Assembly (NCBI GenBank): GCA_015227615.1
Contig: JAALGZ010000013.1
Coordinates: 434,001-498,000 of the forward strand
Length of the DNA: 64,000 bases
Origin: Labyrinthula sp. Ha
Lineage: Eukaryota; Sar; Bigyra; Labyrinthulida; Labyrinthulaceae
Reading direction: 5' to 3'
Shown here: positions 48,734 through 60,177 of the stretch, one piece after another
Position numbering within the stretch: position 1 is the stretch's first letter
How the letters are laid out: every line of letters starts with the position of its first letter
Notes under the pieces: generated by a model
What the model was told of the DNA's origin: nothing
The model's input: only the letters and a program-made list of their open reading frames with translations
Database searches by the model: none
Program-made: the position numbers and the translations under genes

Positions 48734-49046
48734 CTGGTTTGCGGGATTTCGAGACACTATTGGCATGATCGCGATAGTTTTCCCGTTGTACTCATTTATC
48801 GCATTTGATCTCCAAAAATAGTGGTTTCCCAGGGTTTGTGTAGGTCTGAATCATTATCCACAAATCATGCGAGAAATCAGCTATGCCATCTGGTTTTCGG
48901 GACTTCGGGACACTATTGGTATGATCACGATAGTTTTCCCGTTGTACTCATTTATCGCATTTGATCTTCCTAGATAGTGATTTCCCAAAATCGTGATTTC
49001 CCAAAATTTGTGGATAATCCAAATCGAAATTAACAAATCACGCAAG
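48734..49046 (-). repeat. 156-bp tandem duplication in LINE 3' region
   Basis: Two copies of a unit starting CTGGTTT (48734) and CTGGTTTT (48890) share about 65 well-conserved bases, including CACTATTGG, ATGATC and GTTTTCCCGTTGTACTCA. Their distal parts diverge but share ATCA-GC-AGAAATCA. The location between the LINE coding end and its microsatellite tail suggests it belongs to the element's 3' untranslated region, where repeats can serve RT recognition. Confidence 0.8.
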
Positions 49047-49308
49047 AAATCATGAAAGAGATTGAGATATTGTCGTGCGTCATATCCAGTGTTCCTGATA
49101 TCAAATAGATTGTTTCAAGTTCCTTTATTGATCATATCGAGATGTCCTGCACCAGTTTTTTACTTCTACTGTCGCTCATCGCTCTGTTTTACAAGATAAT
49201 CGTGGTTTATGAAGAGATCCAGATAAGTATGCTCCAGTTATCCATCCAAGAAGCAACCGAGGGTCGAAGTTACCTTAAATGCACATGGGAATTTTATCGA
49301 GTGATAAG

Positions 49309-51120
49309 CTAAGGTGTTGTTTGTGGTGTCGTTTGTGGTGGGGTTAGCATGTTCTCCCCGGGTGGTGGCGGGTGAAGGGGAGGGCGTGGTTCATGGTATT
49401 CTAGTTCTTCTCTAGTATGCTCCAGTGGTACGTTCAAGTCTTCAGTTGGAGTAGCAGTTTGTGGAAAAAGATATGCTTCAAGTTTCCTTGAGGATTCCGC
49501 CAGTTCCATATCCATTTCTGCCGTTGTGCATGTTTCCAGCCAGCTTTTTTGTTTTTCCTTTAATATTTTTAGGATGTTTATATCACCGACTTTGAGGGTA
49601 TTGGCCTGTTTCGTGTGTCCAAGTGGCTGCGTTGGATTAGGTTGGAGGAGGGTGCGTTTTATATCTCTAGAGAGCTTGTTCAAGGCTTTGGATGTATCTT
49701 TGTTTTCCAGGTTCCAGAACTCGCTGCCATATTGGATTTTTGAGACCACAAGCGCTTTCACTATGTTCTTTTTCCTTCTGGCAGTCAGCATATTGCTCCT
49801 CAGTATCGGTTGCAGTTTCCGAAGAGTTTTCTGCGCAGCGCGTATTCTAGCGAATGTGTTAACATGGGTTTCATCTGTTGCTGTTATATCCATTCCAAGG
49901 TATCTAAAGGTTTTTACTCCTTTGATGGTTCCAAGGTTGGTTTCCAGTTCTTCTTCTACTGGGATGTTGATGTAGAGGAAGTTTAGTTCAGTTGCAGTAA
50001 CTGCTGTAGTGCCCTTTCTACTTCGAACTAACGCGGTCCCCGGTCCAAGACACTGTGCTTTATGTCCTACAAGGGCATCTTTTGGCGAGAAGTTTCTGGA
50101 ACAAGAGGTGCAGGTGTATTTACCGACCAGCTCTTGGGTTGCAGTGTCCTAAAGCTTATCTCTAAGCTTCCTTCTTCTGACTGTTCCCATGAGTTGAGTT
50201 TTTGTATATTTATTCATAGACCAGACAATTGTGAAAGTTCTTCTGCACATTGGACAAAATGTTTCAAGATGTTTCTATCTTTACTCATGATACAAAGGTC
50301 GTCAGCAAATCCAAGAATGTTTTGAAAGGAGAATTCTGCTTCTGGAAAGTTCAAGTTTATTTTCTTTATTATCCTTCGAAGCAAAGAGGCCAGAGCAAGT
50401 ACAAATAACGTGGGACTTAGTGAATCACCTTGTAGCACGCCTTTGTTTATTTCTACTCTGTCGCTTATATGTTTTCCTATCTTTACTTGGACTGCAGCAT
50501 ATTTATATAGGTAAAGGATTATATTGATAAAGTTAGCAGGAACTTTTCTCTCTTTTAAGCTAAGCTCAAAGAAAGGATATTTACAAGAGTCAAAAGCTTT
50601 TTTGAAATCTATAAAGAGACATAGTATCTTCGAGTTCTCCATTTGGCTGAGTTTACAGCGGTTCAAGAGGAGTTGGATTTTTTGTCTAGTTCCCGTATTC
50701 TCTCTAAATCCAGACTGGTAGTTTCCTACTGTTCTTTCCAGGGTATTCTTTAGTCTATTGTTTATTATTTTAGTGATTAGTTTGTAAGAAGTGTTAAGCA
50801 AAGATATCGGCCTATAGTTGTAGGGAAGTTGATGGTTTCCTTTTTTGTATAGGAAGATGATGTTCCCAGTAGAAAGAGATATAAGCTCATCTTTGTTCAG
50901 GCCACTTGGATTTAAAAATAGTTCTTCTGCAAGTTGCTGCAAGTATTTCAATACTATTTTGTTATTCTTTAGGATTTGTTTGTGATTCCATCAGGTCCGG
51001 GTACTTTATAGTTCTTTAGTGTTTTCGCCGTCTCTTCAAGTTCTTCTAAAGTCGGAGGAGATATATCGATATCTTCAGTTTTGGCTTCAGGAATATCCAG
51101 CAAAATGTTAAGGGCCAAAC
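49309..51120 (-). pseudogene. LINE reverse transcriptase with embedded C2HC zinc finger
   Basis: In order: the linker with VPGPDGI just upstream of RT motif 1, RT motif A (FIDFKKAFDS), motif B (GVLQGDSLSPTLF), motif C (GFADDLCIM), motif D (NKYTKTQLM), a C2HC zinc finger (C-x2-C-x12-H-x3-C, YTCTSCSRNFSPKDALVGHK), motif E (FRYLGMDI), and a thumb-like region (ARIRAAQKTLRKLQPIL...SKIQYGSEFW) ending in a proline-rich tail. One frameshift lies near 50970 (before KYLQQL), another near 50216 (after LSQLSGL), and a TAG at about 50148-50150; otherwise the frame is open. The finger between motifs D and E is unusual in position. QGDSLSP resembles R4/Dong-like and some L1-like clades, but no restriction-like endonuclease follows the thumb, favouring an APE-type element. 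Confidence 0.88.
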
Positions 51121-51884
51121 TTGAATCACCCAATAACATTACGCTTATCCTCGATCATAGCCAAAGTTTATCTGATATTTAGGACAACTCAGTAATTAAG
51201 ATGAGGTGAGGCATAAGAAACGAAAAAATACTTATGACCTGCTTAGCAGAAAATCTGTGGCGGGAGAAATATGGAATACCAAAAAAAACTAGAATTTCGG
51301 AAACATGAAAACGTAAATATCCTGAGGTGACGAATATCCATGGTATTCTAGATGCTAATCTCGGATAACCATTGAAGTATTATCAACCTATACTAAATAT
51401 TACTAAAGTAAATCTTTCTATCAGCTAAACTTTTTAAGAAAGGATGAAAACAGGTTTCATTTGTCGTGAATGTATCAAACGGTACCTTAATTGTGACAGT
51501 ATGCAGTAATATCTCAACGAGAGCAGTTTTCTTTGCGGAGGTACATAACAGATGAACAACCAGATCGGACAAACACATTATCGTAAGGTGCTCGGTTGAA
51601 ATCTCTTATTCATGTCTTATTTATCGGAGAAGAAATTCGTTATTCTTGAAACATATAATTTAATTATTCAATATGTTGATAAAAGGAAGGCAAAGTAAAG
51701 ATACTAGCCATTAGCAGCCAGTGTATCAATGTCACATCCAACAACCTAGACTCACCATGGAACAAGAAAATAAATTTTTGATAATCATGAAAAGCTAGAA
51801 AACTTTATTCTCTTGAATATCTGGGCTAGATATTGGCTCTTTACAGTACATCTCTGTCAACGATAACATGACCGCATTGCATCA

Positions 51885-52618
51885 TTGATGCTAGCAGTTA
51901 GGCATTTGAAACGAGCCTTTGGTCTAATCCATCCTATAATTAGCCAGTCAGAAACCATGCAACTAACTCATTCAGAATGTTGGAATTATTTCCATATAGC
52001 ACCGGTGAATACAAAAATCTATACTAGAAGCACAGGACCAGGAACCAACAACACGGTAGCCATGTTGTACCCCCCCCCCCGTTGTACCTGTGGGAACGAC
52101 TACAAATCATAGTATATATCGATAATTTCAGAATAACGTAGCAAGCAATTCAAGTTGCCATGATTGTGATGCCCTATCACAAAGGTAGAAAGCAGGCAGC
52201 GGCCAAAACCACTGGATCCAACAATCTCCGGGTTATTTTTGAAGAGTTAGACTTAGTACAAGTAGACAACAATGGTAACATGGCTTATCATATTCTCTTT
52301 GCAAAATTAAAACGAAAAAATATCTCGTTTCCTGTGATTAATACTAAAAAATGATGAAGTACCGAAAATGCTGGTTATAATGGCAGATGAAAATTCATAC
52401 AAAAATGTCGATAGTAAATTTAAAAATATTTAGATACAGAAACAATATCAATTGTTAAGGGCAGACCAACAACCATTAACATTATACAATCTTATTATAC
52501 CAATACAGCGAAATATAACCCAGATGGGTTTTATTCTACTGCTTACACTATGGAGCCTGTTAAAGAACACTACACTATTCAGGAAGTAGTCCAATATAGA
52601 GATATCTATACCCCATAA
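51885..52618 (+). pseudogene. Decayed coding remnant, unidentified
   Basis: Several adjacent stretches on the plus strand read like protein and have more balanced composition than the flanks, for example QLTHSECWNYFHIAPVNTKI and IFEELDLVQVDNNGNMAYHI. A final segment ends QEVVQYRDIYTP before a stop. They lie in different frames, so the gene is broken in at least three places. I cannot identify the family. The lack of any host-gene motif and the position in a repeat-bearing desert make an old mobile or virus-like element possible, but this is only a guess. Confidence 0.35.
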
Positions 52619-54954
52619 TAAATAATGTGCTATACATGTTTATTTTGTTCTCTATCTCTTCTATTCGTTATCTAGATTGAAACAATGTAGCAGATTTTAA
52701 ATAAGAAATATAACATTTGGTTCATAAAGTTCTTTACTTTTTGGAAGTTTCAAGAAACAATAATAATGGCCTAAGATATGTTCCTAAGACTTTGGAGTTT
52801 CAAAAGCTATTTCCCAGTAGCAAAGACTTATAAGAAATTGTGTTTACTGCTGCTGAAGGAATCTCCCTAAGGAGTTATCTCCGACCTCTAACAATTAAAC
52901 TAACCCTAGGTAACATATTTTCCAAGAACAAATCACCAAAGTTTTTGAGTCTACCTTTAGCCAAAAGTTGTACCAATTGCATCTAGGATATTTTTTAGTT
53001 AAGATTAGAACCAATTACGTATTAGCACATATAGAAGAGTTCCCTCGCCTATAACATTGTCTTCCAAAACTCATTTTCACAACTCCTTTCGCAAATAGGC
53101 ATCGGATTTGGTTAAAATATTAAAAATAGAATGACTATTCAAATAATTATGACTATAAGGGGAAAATTTTGAATATAGATTTATATTAAACGAATCCAAT
53201 GCGATTCTGATCTTCCATTCATCATCAAACTGAAATTGGTCCATTTAACCTGGGATAAAATGCTGAATAAAAAGTTTTCGCACCTTATGCAAATCATCCT
53301 AAGATAACGTTATTGTCTGGGAATAGTCCGGAAGGAAAATACGTTTTCGCCATATGATACATTTAGAAACATTTACATACGGCATAAGAATAAACTATAT
53401 TTTGTGGTAACTTTGCCAAAAAAATATCTAAGTTAACATAAATGATAAACAAATACCGGGAATTAATAAATGGTTTTGTGAATATAAGATATTATCATTC
53501 AGAAAACCGAGGGCAATAATATATTGATAACTTAATAAATAAATAAAACACATTATTGAAATCTGAGAAGATACTAGTCAATATGTATTGGACGTAGGGA
53601 CTTTACTCTAACCAATCCTCGGTTAAGATCACATAATTTATGTAAGTTCTTTGGGAAAACAGCAAGTTTAGCTCAAATATCCCTGGGTACAGAGTCCAGT
53701 GGATCTCTGCAGATTTTTTTTTTAATCTTCTATTTTCCAACCCTAGACGGGTACGAATTTACATGTATCTGTATTTATTTTCGATGTGCATGAGACATAT
53801 AACACCTTTATAGCTATATAGTAGTTAATGTTTCTCAACGGTATAACCGTTACCTACAGCGATATATTCTCGAAGTCAATACCACAGCAACATTGTAAAT
53901 AATTCTGCCATTATTCCGTGAGTTTAGTGCTATATAATCTTTCAGCAAGAAATTCAAATATTAATAATTTTCTCTATATTCTATAATAACCGGGGAGAAT
54001 AAGTAGGCCTATTGAATCAAATGAGTTTTTTAAAGTTTATTTGTTTCGCTTCTCCCCATAAAACACCAGTTTTATGTAAGACAGTTGGTAATATACTCAT
54101 CTATAGAAAAGTTTTCAAAAATTATTTTTTGAAGTTTAAGTACTTACTACATTTTAAGCATTTTTTAGCTCTTTTGCAGACAAATTATTTGCTAACATAA
54201 GCCTCATATGGAACTGGATATTTCTTGCCTCTAGATAGTTCTGAAAAATTCAAATAATGTTATCTATTGCTAGATGTAATATTTTTTGCTACATCCCTTT
54301 GGCAGAAAATAAGAGGGATATTGAAGCCACCAAAATATTGTCTTCCATGGAAACCATAAGGGTATGCAAGACCCTGCCAGTTAACACATCAACAATGGAG
54401 CAAAACTAACTATTTTCTCAATTTCTTGGATTGTTGCGATAGTCTAGCAAGAAAAATATTTATAGAAATTTTTATTTTTTTTGACCTATGAAATAGAAGA
54501 GCTATGTTGTGTTTGTGCTTAAGTTCTGAGTGATAGCTTCAACTAAAAGACACTTCATTTTATCAATATGTATATATATGCTCTCATTTAACCGTGTGGC
54601 TCTGAGGATGTCTAGAAAAAATACAAAAACAGAATCAAAGGCTTTTTTTAATTCCGAATTAAAAAAATAATTCCAAATATGAGTAGTTTTCGGCTTACAC
54701 CATAAGATTAGTTCAACATGATAGAAAGAAAACAGTAACATAGTAGGCTACATTAGCCAGTCGAAAACTTTAAGAGCTTGGATTCCATAGATAAAAGCCA
54801 ATTGAGAGATGGCTCTCTATAAACCAATATATAGAAAATACGACCCAGTATAGCTTGGTCAGTATTTTTTTATATATGCAACAAATACTTTATTATCAAG
54901 TAAGAAAAACTAGTTTTGCTGCATTGCCCCGTATACCACCTTATACAACTTTGA

Positions 54955-55302
54955 CATCAATACTAACTATTCATCTGAGAAAGGCTTTGATGCAGTGCTA
55001 CATATTTTTTGCTTCGTAAGCATGATGGGAGTGTCGAAAAACAGTTTTATGAAATATACTCTTGTTTTGAAAAATATATCGTTCTGGTGCAAGCAGATTT
55101 ATGCAACCATATGAGAACAGTATCTCATCACGGATTGTATAGCTACCAAAATGCTAATGCTGATGCAGATAATATTAGTCTTTTAGAACCATATTCTATC
55201 TTAGAAGAGATAATAATAACCCCGATGTTGATTACCGATAGCGATAAACGAATAGTACATGTTCCTAATAGTTATTCGGTCATAGTTAAGCAAACGCTTT
55301 AG
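54955..55302 (+). pseudogene. Decayed coding remnant, unidentified
   Basis: About 97 codons are open on the plus strand with no ATG start, including ILEEIIITPMLITDSDKRIV and ending in a TAG. A protein-like stretch in another frame lies immediately upstream, so it looks broken at least once. Composition is less AT-rich than the surroundings. The family is unknown. It may belong to the same decayed element as 51885-52618, about 2.4 kb away, but nothing proves this. Confidence 0.3.
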
Positions 55303-57298
55303 AAGAATATATTTATTATGTTAAAACTTATTCTTCTTTCAGTAAACTTATTACTTAACCTTATTACTGAACAAATATATATGTACTGACTATTTAATAT
55401 TTCTACCGATATATTTTACATATATAATAATATTCTTCAGTAGATTTATGCAACAGAAGTGGATATTTTAATTTATATAAACAATCTGATCTCTCAAGCC
55501 TTTGAGCTTTGCATTATGAATAAAGTAAGGTAGGTCAGCTTTTTTACTTTTTATTAGAGTGTATTTTTTTCTATGAACCATATTTTATTGCAAGGATACT
55601 CCATTAATAAATGCCATTTTCTAGCTTTCATTTTTTAAAGTTAGTTAACTTTTTAATTTAAGTATTTTATTGTTTTAAATTTAATCACATAAGTGATATT
55701 TTACTTGCATGTTTGTGAATCCACTGGTATTACCATGTAGTTTCTGCTCGCGTTTAAGAGTATCTAAGCTTGTGTTTAATTTTATTGAACATTGTTGGCT
55801 TGTATAAGTTTTCTTCTTCTCAATACTAAAACCAGTATATGGTTACTTAACTCTCTACTTACCATCACACGTAGTTGCTCGTATTATGAATAAAATTACT
55901 AGGAGTACAGGAAATATCTGGAAGACATACTTCTCTTTCTGTGACAAGTTATGCCCCGCAACTCCATCTCGATGCATACAATGACAATGGAATACATCAT
56001 CAGATGACTCGTTAACTGCAACGAGAACATGTTTACTTCCAATTGTGGTGCACTTTGAAAAAAAATTAACTTTAGATAATCCATTGAAAAATAGACTCTG
56101 AATAATGATATAGTTGGTTTGGTACTTCCGCTTTCACCGTTCAGTGTATTACTGTGGAATCAAGTAACTGCTCTTGTTATAAGTACTTAAGGCCCTTGTG
56201 TCTACATTCGAGGTCCCAGTGCATAAATAGGAATAATACTGCAGCATATTGTTCATATTTGAAATCAATCTGATTCTTAGTTTATAACATTGTGAAAACT
56301 TATCTTGTTTACGAGAAATTTTAATATGCTGACAGGAATCTGATGAAATCTATACGACTTAGCAAGTCTAATGAATGTATTAAGGTTCTTTGATTGAGTA
56401 TCTGGACCCAACTATACCCAATAAATAAGATTGCTGGCTTGATTTTTTTTCTTAATTAATCTGCCTCTTATAGAGCAATTTAGCTCTGTTTACTAATACT
56501 AGATGAAGTGTTTACTCGATTAGATAGTTCTAACTCTTTGGCCAGTGAACTTATTGTTCTACTTGGGCATTTTAAGTAATGTATCCACTAAAATGTTCCC
56601 TAAATGGAACTTCACTGATATATTTAGACTGCTTTACCTGGAGAATGTCTCCATATGCAACTACAAGATTCATGTTATCTATTTCTTACTTGTACAAAAC
56701 TTCTGAAAACCGATCTTTTGTTAGTACTAATCTCTTTCGTATGGGTATTCTTATATTTGGCTAAAAACTTAGCTCACCTAATTGTTTTATAGACACCCCC
56801 CCCCCGATATGGGGTACAAAGCCATTTAACTATTTAGTTATTTACTTATTATTTTATCATTAAAGTTCACACAAGCATATACGTGTTTATGCAAACTCGT
56901 GACATGCATCACCTCTTTCTGTTTTCCGGCTAAATTTCCACCCGCAACATGAAAATCGCATTAGCTCTCATTAATTGTGCAACTTTAGTCCCCATTGAGG
57001 GCTCACTTGAGCCTTTGAGGAACCTTTCTTGTAACTGAATAATTCTAAGAGAGAAATGATATCGTCGATCCGGGCTTTAAGTTTCATGACTTCACTTTGA
57101 GGATCCTTAAGTCACAAAATTTTTTATTTTTGAGTGAGTTTGCCTCTGAGGATCCTTAAATCTTCAATGAGGAATTTTCCTTACTCTGTGCATTTAGCAC
57201 CAATGATAAGATGATATTTAATAAGAATTTTGGGCAAAATTTACGCGAATAAGAAATCTTAAACACGAGGGGGAATTTCTGTAGAGATATTTCTGAGA

Positions 57299-60177
57299 AT
57301 GAAAAGAGCAAGGAGAGTTGACCATTCGAAGTTTGATAAACTACAACATAAAACAGAACAAGTTAATGTTTTAAATCAGAGTTATTTTATTAGATTAGAA
57401 ATATATGCATTCTTGCCCACGTTGACCACGGAAAAAGCTCCATAGCAGACTGCCTGCTCAGTTCAAATGGAATCCTTTCGCCAAGACTCGTTGCTTCGCT
57501 GCGATACCTTGATAGTAGAGATGATGAACAGGACCGTGGTATAACAATGGAGTCTTCAGCTATCTCTCTCTTATTTAGACACCAAAACTTAAACTTGAAA
57601 GCCCTGCGTGATACTTCTTCAAGAATCAATGAACCAAATCCGCCTTCCTCTGTCTTAACCGACTATTTAATAAATCTGATAGATTCTCCGGGTCACGTTG
57701 ATTTTAGTAGTGATGTTTCATCAGCTATTAGACTTTGTGATGGTGCATTGGTTGTGGTAGATTCTGTGGAGGGTGTCGGGGTTCAAACACATGAAGTTAT
57801 AAAGAAAGCTTTAGAAGAAAAACTTGATCTGATTCTAGTATTAAATAAAATTGATAGACTTATTATTGAGTTGCATTATGATGCTGTGGAAGCCTATGAA
57901 CATCTTTTGAGAATAGTGGAGCAAACAAATGCGGTAATATCAACTTTTTTGACTAAGGATTCAGAAGATTCACCTGAATTAGAATATTTTAAACCTGAGC
58001 AGGGCAATGTTGTATTTACCTCTGCTTTATATAATTTTGGCTTTCGTGTTATTGATTTCGTTCCTTTTGCCTATAAGAAGTTGGTTGAACTTGGGGTAGA
58101 AAATTTAAAACCTGTTTCAGTTCTTAAGGGTTTGTGGGGACCATTTGCGCTTAACCCTAAGAATAAAACGCTTTATCAGATGGATAAAATTACAGCAAGT
58201 GAAGCCAAGAGAACAAATGTTTCGGGCTCTAATCTTTTTGCCTCGTTTATCTTTCAGACAGTTATTGAAGTGTTTGATGCAGCAATTCCAAAAGGAAAAC
58301 CGAAGAAGGCATTAAGAATTGCTTCTGGACTTGATCTTTCAGGGGAAATTCCGGAGAAGGTTCTGAAAATTGGAGGAAAAGATTTAATCATGCACATTCT
58401 TTCACAAAAATTTCCTTTAACAACTGCGGTGCTATCATCTGTTGTTTTAGAGTGCAGAGACCCTGGATCTGCTCAAGAAGCAAAAATTGACGTCCTTTGG
58501 CCAGGAGACGTGACAATGGCTAAGAACAAAACGAGACAAGCTATTGCAAGATGTCAAAATGATCAAGATGCACCATTGGTTGCATTTGTATCTAAAGTTG
58601 TTTCCTTAGAAAAAGATAAATTAGGCGCCAAAGTTGTTGAAAAGCTTTCTTCGTTACAAGACAATGTTGCTTCCTTGCCTGATGAACTTTTTTTCGTATT
58701 TGCACGTATCTTCAGCGGTCAAATAACCTCCGGAAAGAAACTGACAACCTTAGGGCCAAAGTACCACATAGAAGATCACCAAGAGATAAGGCAAAAGCAC
58801 ATACTTGACACCGATAAACCAGTGTTGCCTTTTAGACCAATGGGACCTGATCTTCATCCTTTGGAAGTTGCATGTGCTGGTACCACAGTTGTTCTCTACG
58901 GAGTTGCTGAGAACATTATGAAGGTGGCAACCCTGGTAGATGCAAACGCCTTATCCGGAGCAACATCGCTAAGCCCTCTTGCGCAAAAAAATGCAGCTTT
59001 ATTGCGGGTAGCGATTCATCCAGAAGATCCGCTTAATTGGGAGAAGTTGGTTGAGGGATTGAAGCTGTTGAATAGGGCAGATTCCGTCGTAGAGGTAAAG
59101 GTGGAAAACAATGGGCAATACGTACTTGGTTGCATTGGAGAATTGCACCTGGAGAGATGTTTGAAGGATCTTCAAGAGAGGTATGCTAAAGTTCCCGTTA
59201 AGGTATCTGAACCCATCTTGTCCTTACGAGAAACTTTAGTACCAACAAAGGGAAAAGTCGAACCTACAGTTGTGAAGTTTTTGATCAATGAAGATGAAAA
59301 TTTATTTTTTATGGTTAAGGTCTTGGTTTTAAGACTTCCTGAAGGAGCAAACGATAAAATTCATTTGGACAGCCTTGCAGCAGGTGAAACTGTGGATCAT
59401 GAGCTAACCTCTCTTAGTTATTATGATTCGAACTCGTGCCTTGTGGGTGAAAGTGTTAAAGCCCTGCCACAGAATCTCTTGTCTAGTTTAAAATCTGGAT
59501 TTGAGGTTTTTTGTAGATCTGGACCACTGTGTGATGAAGCTGTTACTAAATGCTCAGTTGTAATATTTGATGCCACTATAACAGATAGGAATGGCAGCCC
59601 ATTAAGCTCCGGGATGGATCATTTCCTGCACGTTTCTCCTGGCATTCTCATGTCTAATGTCATTGAGCGATATAGGGAGGCATTCTTAACCAATAAAGAA
59701 GAACGTGCAAGAGTTGAAGAACGTATGTATCAATGTGATTTTATTTGCCACATTGACCTTCAGAAGGGAGATCAACTTGGGAGTTTATACAAAGTCATTT
59801 CACAGAAAAGAGGTCAGGTTATAAGTGAAGAGTTGATCGAAGGGTCATCCAATATTTTTTCGGTGAAGGCATACATCCCAGTAGCAGAGTCTTTTGGCTT
59901 GGCAACTCAGTTAAGAAAAATGACATCGGGCACAGCCTCCACACCGCAGTTAGTATTTAGTCATTGGGAAATGATAGACCTGCCGCCGTTCTTCAAACCA
60001 AGGACCGAAGAAGAAGTGGAAGAGTTTGGAGAGGAAGGTATGGACCACGAACTTAGTTTAAAGGGAAATGTTGCTTACAGGTATATTCACACGCTTCGAA
60101 AGCAAAAAGGTTTAAAAACCGAGGAAAAAATAGTCAATTTTGGTGAGAAACAGCGTACACTTTCTCGGAAGAAATGA
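57299..60177 (+). CDS. EFL1: EFL1 (EFTUD1/Ria1) ribosome-maturation GTPase, two exons
   Basis: Exon 1 (57299-57361) encodes MKRARRVDHSKFDKLQHKTE plus one Gln. A 32-nt GT-AG intron (57362-57393) is followed by exon 2 (57394-60177), giving 948 residues. The splice creates IRNICILAHVDHGKSS, the EFL1 N-terminus with the G1 motif. The frame before 57394 is closed, so splicing is required. G2 is in DRGITMESSAISL, G3 is DSPGHVDF and G4 is NKID. The C-terminal EF-G-like domains end in SHWEMI and the EFL1-specific tail EEKIVNFGEKQRTLSRKK. EFL1 works with SBDS to release eIF6 (Tif6) from nascent 60S subunits in the cytoplasm. The protein is shorter than human EFL1 (about 1,120 residues) because internal insertions are reduced. 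The stop directly abuts that of the opposing hydrolase gene. Confidence 0.97.

Larger units (their letters stand above)
48594..51150 (-). mobile_element. 5'-truncated LINE (non-LTR) retrotransposon
   Basis: The element reads on the minus strand. The 5' end, around 51,120-51,180, falls in the linker just before the reverse transcriptase domain, so the endonuclease and any ORF1 are missing, typical of incomplete target-primed reverse transcription. The RT and C-terminal regions are present (49309 to about 51120). A 3' region of about 700 bp follows, containing a 156-bp tandem repeat. The element ends in three copies of TTAACTA (48594-48614), the kind of microsatellite tail many LINEs carry. No target-site duplication was recognised. 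Two frameshifts and one stop are seen, so it is inactive and of moderate age. The clade is unresolved. Confidence 0.85.
51151..57298. other. 6-kb gene-poor region with coding remnants
   Basis: Apart from two remnant stretches listed separately, no gene is visible. Short frames at 54012-54200 (+), 54502-54741 (-), 55899-56084 (-) and 56579-56764 (+) carry no motif. Two C-homopolymers (52070-52080 and 56796-56805) lie next to TTGTACCCC in opposite orientations. GAGGATCCTTAA occurs at about 57100 and again at about 57147, just upstream of EFL1. Confidence 0.5.

Noticed and set aside
54502-54741. Minus-strand frame containing KKAFDS, like LINE RT motif A
   Set aside because: Only six residues match, no other RT motif is near and the rest is low complexity; chance is more likely.
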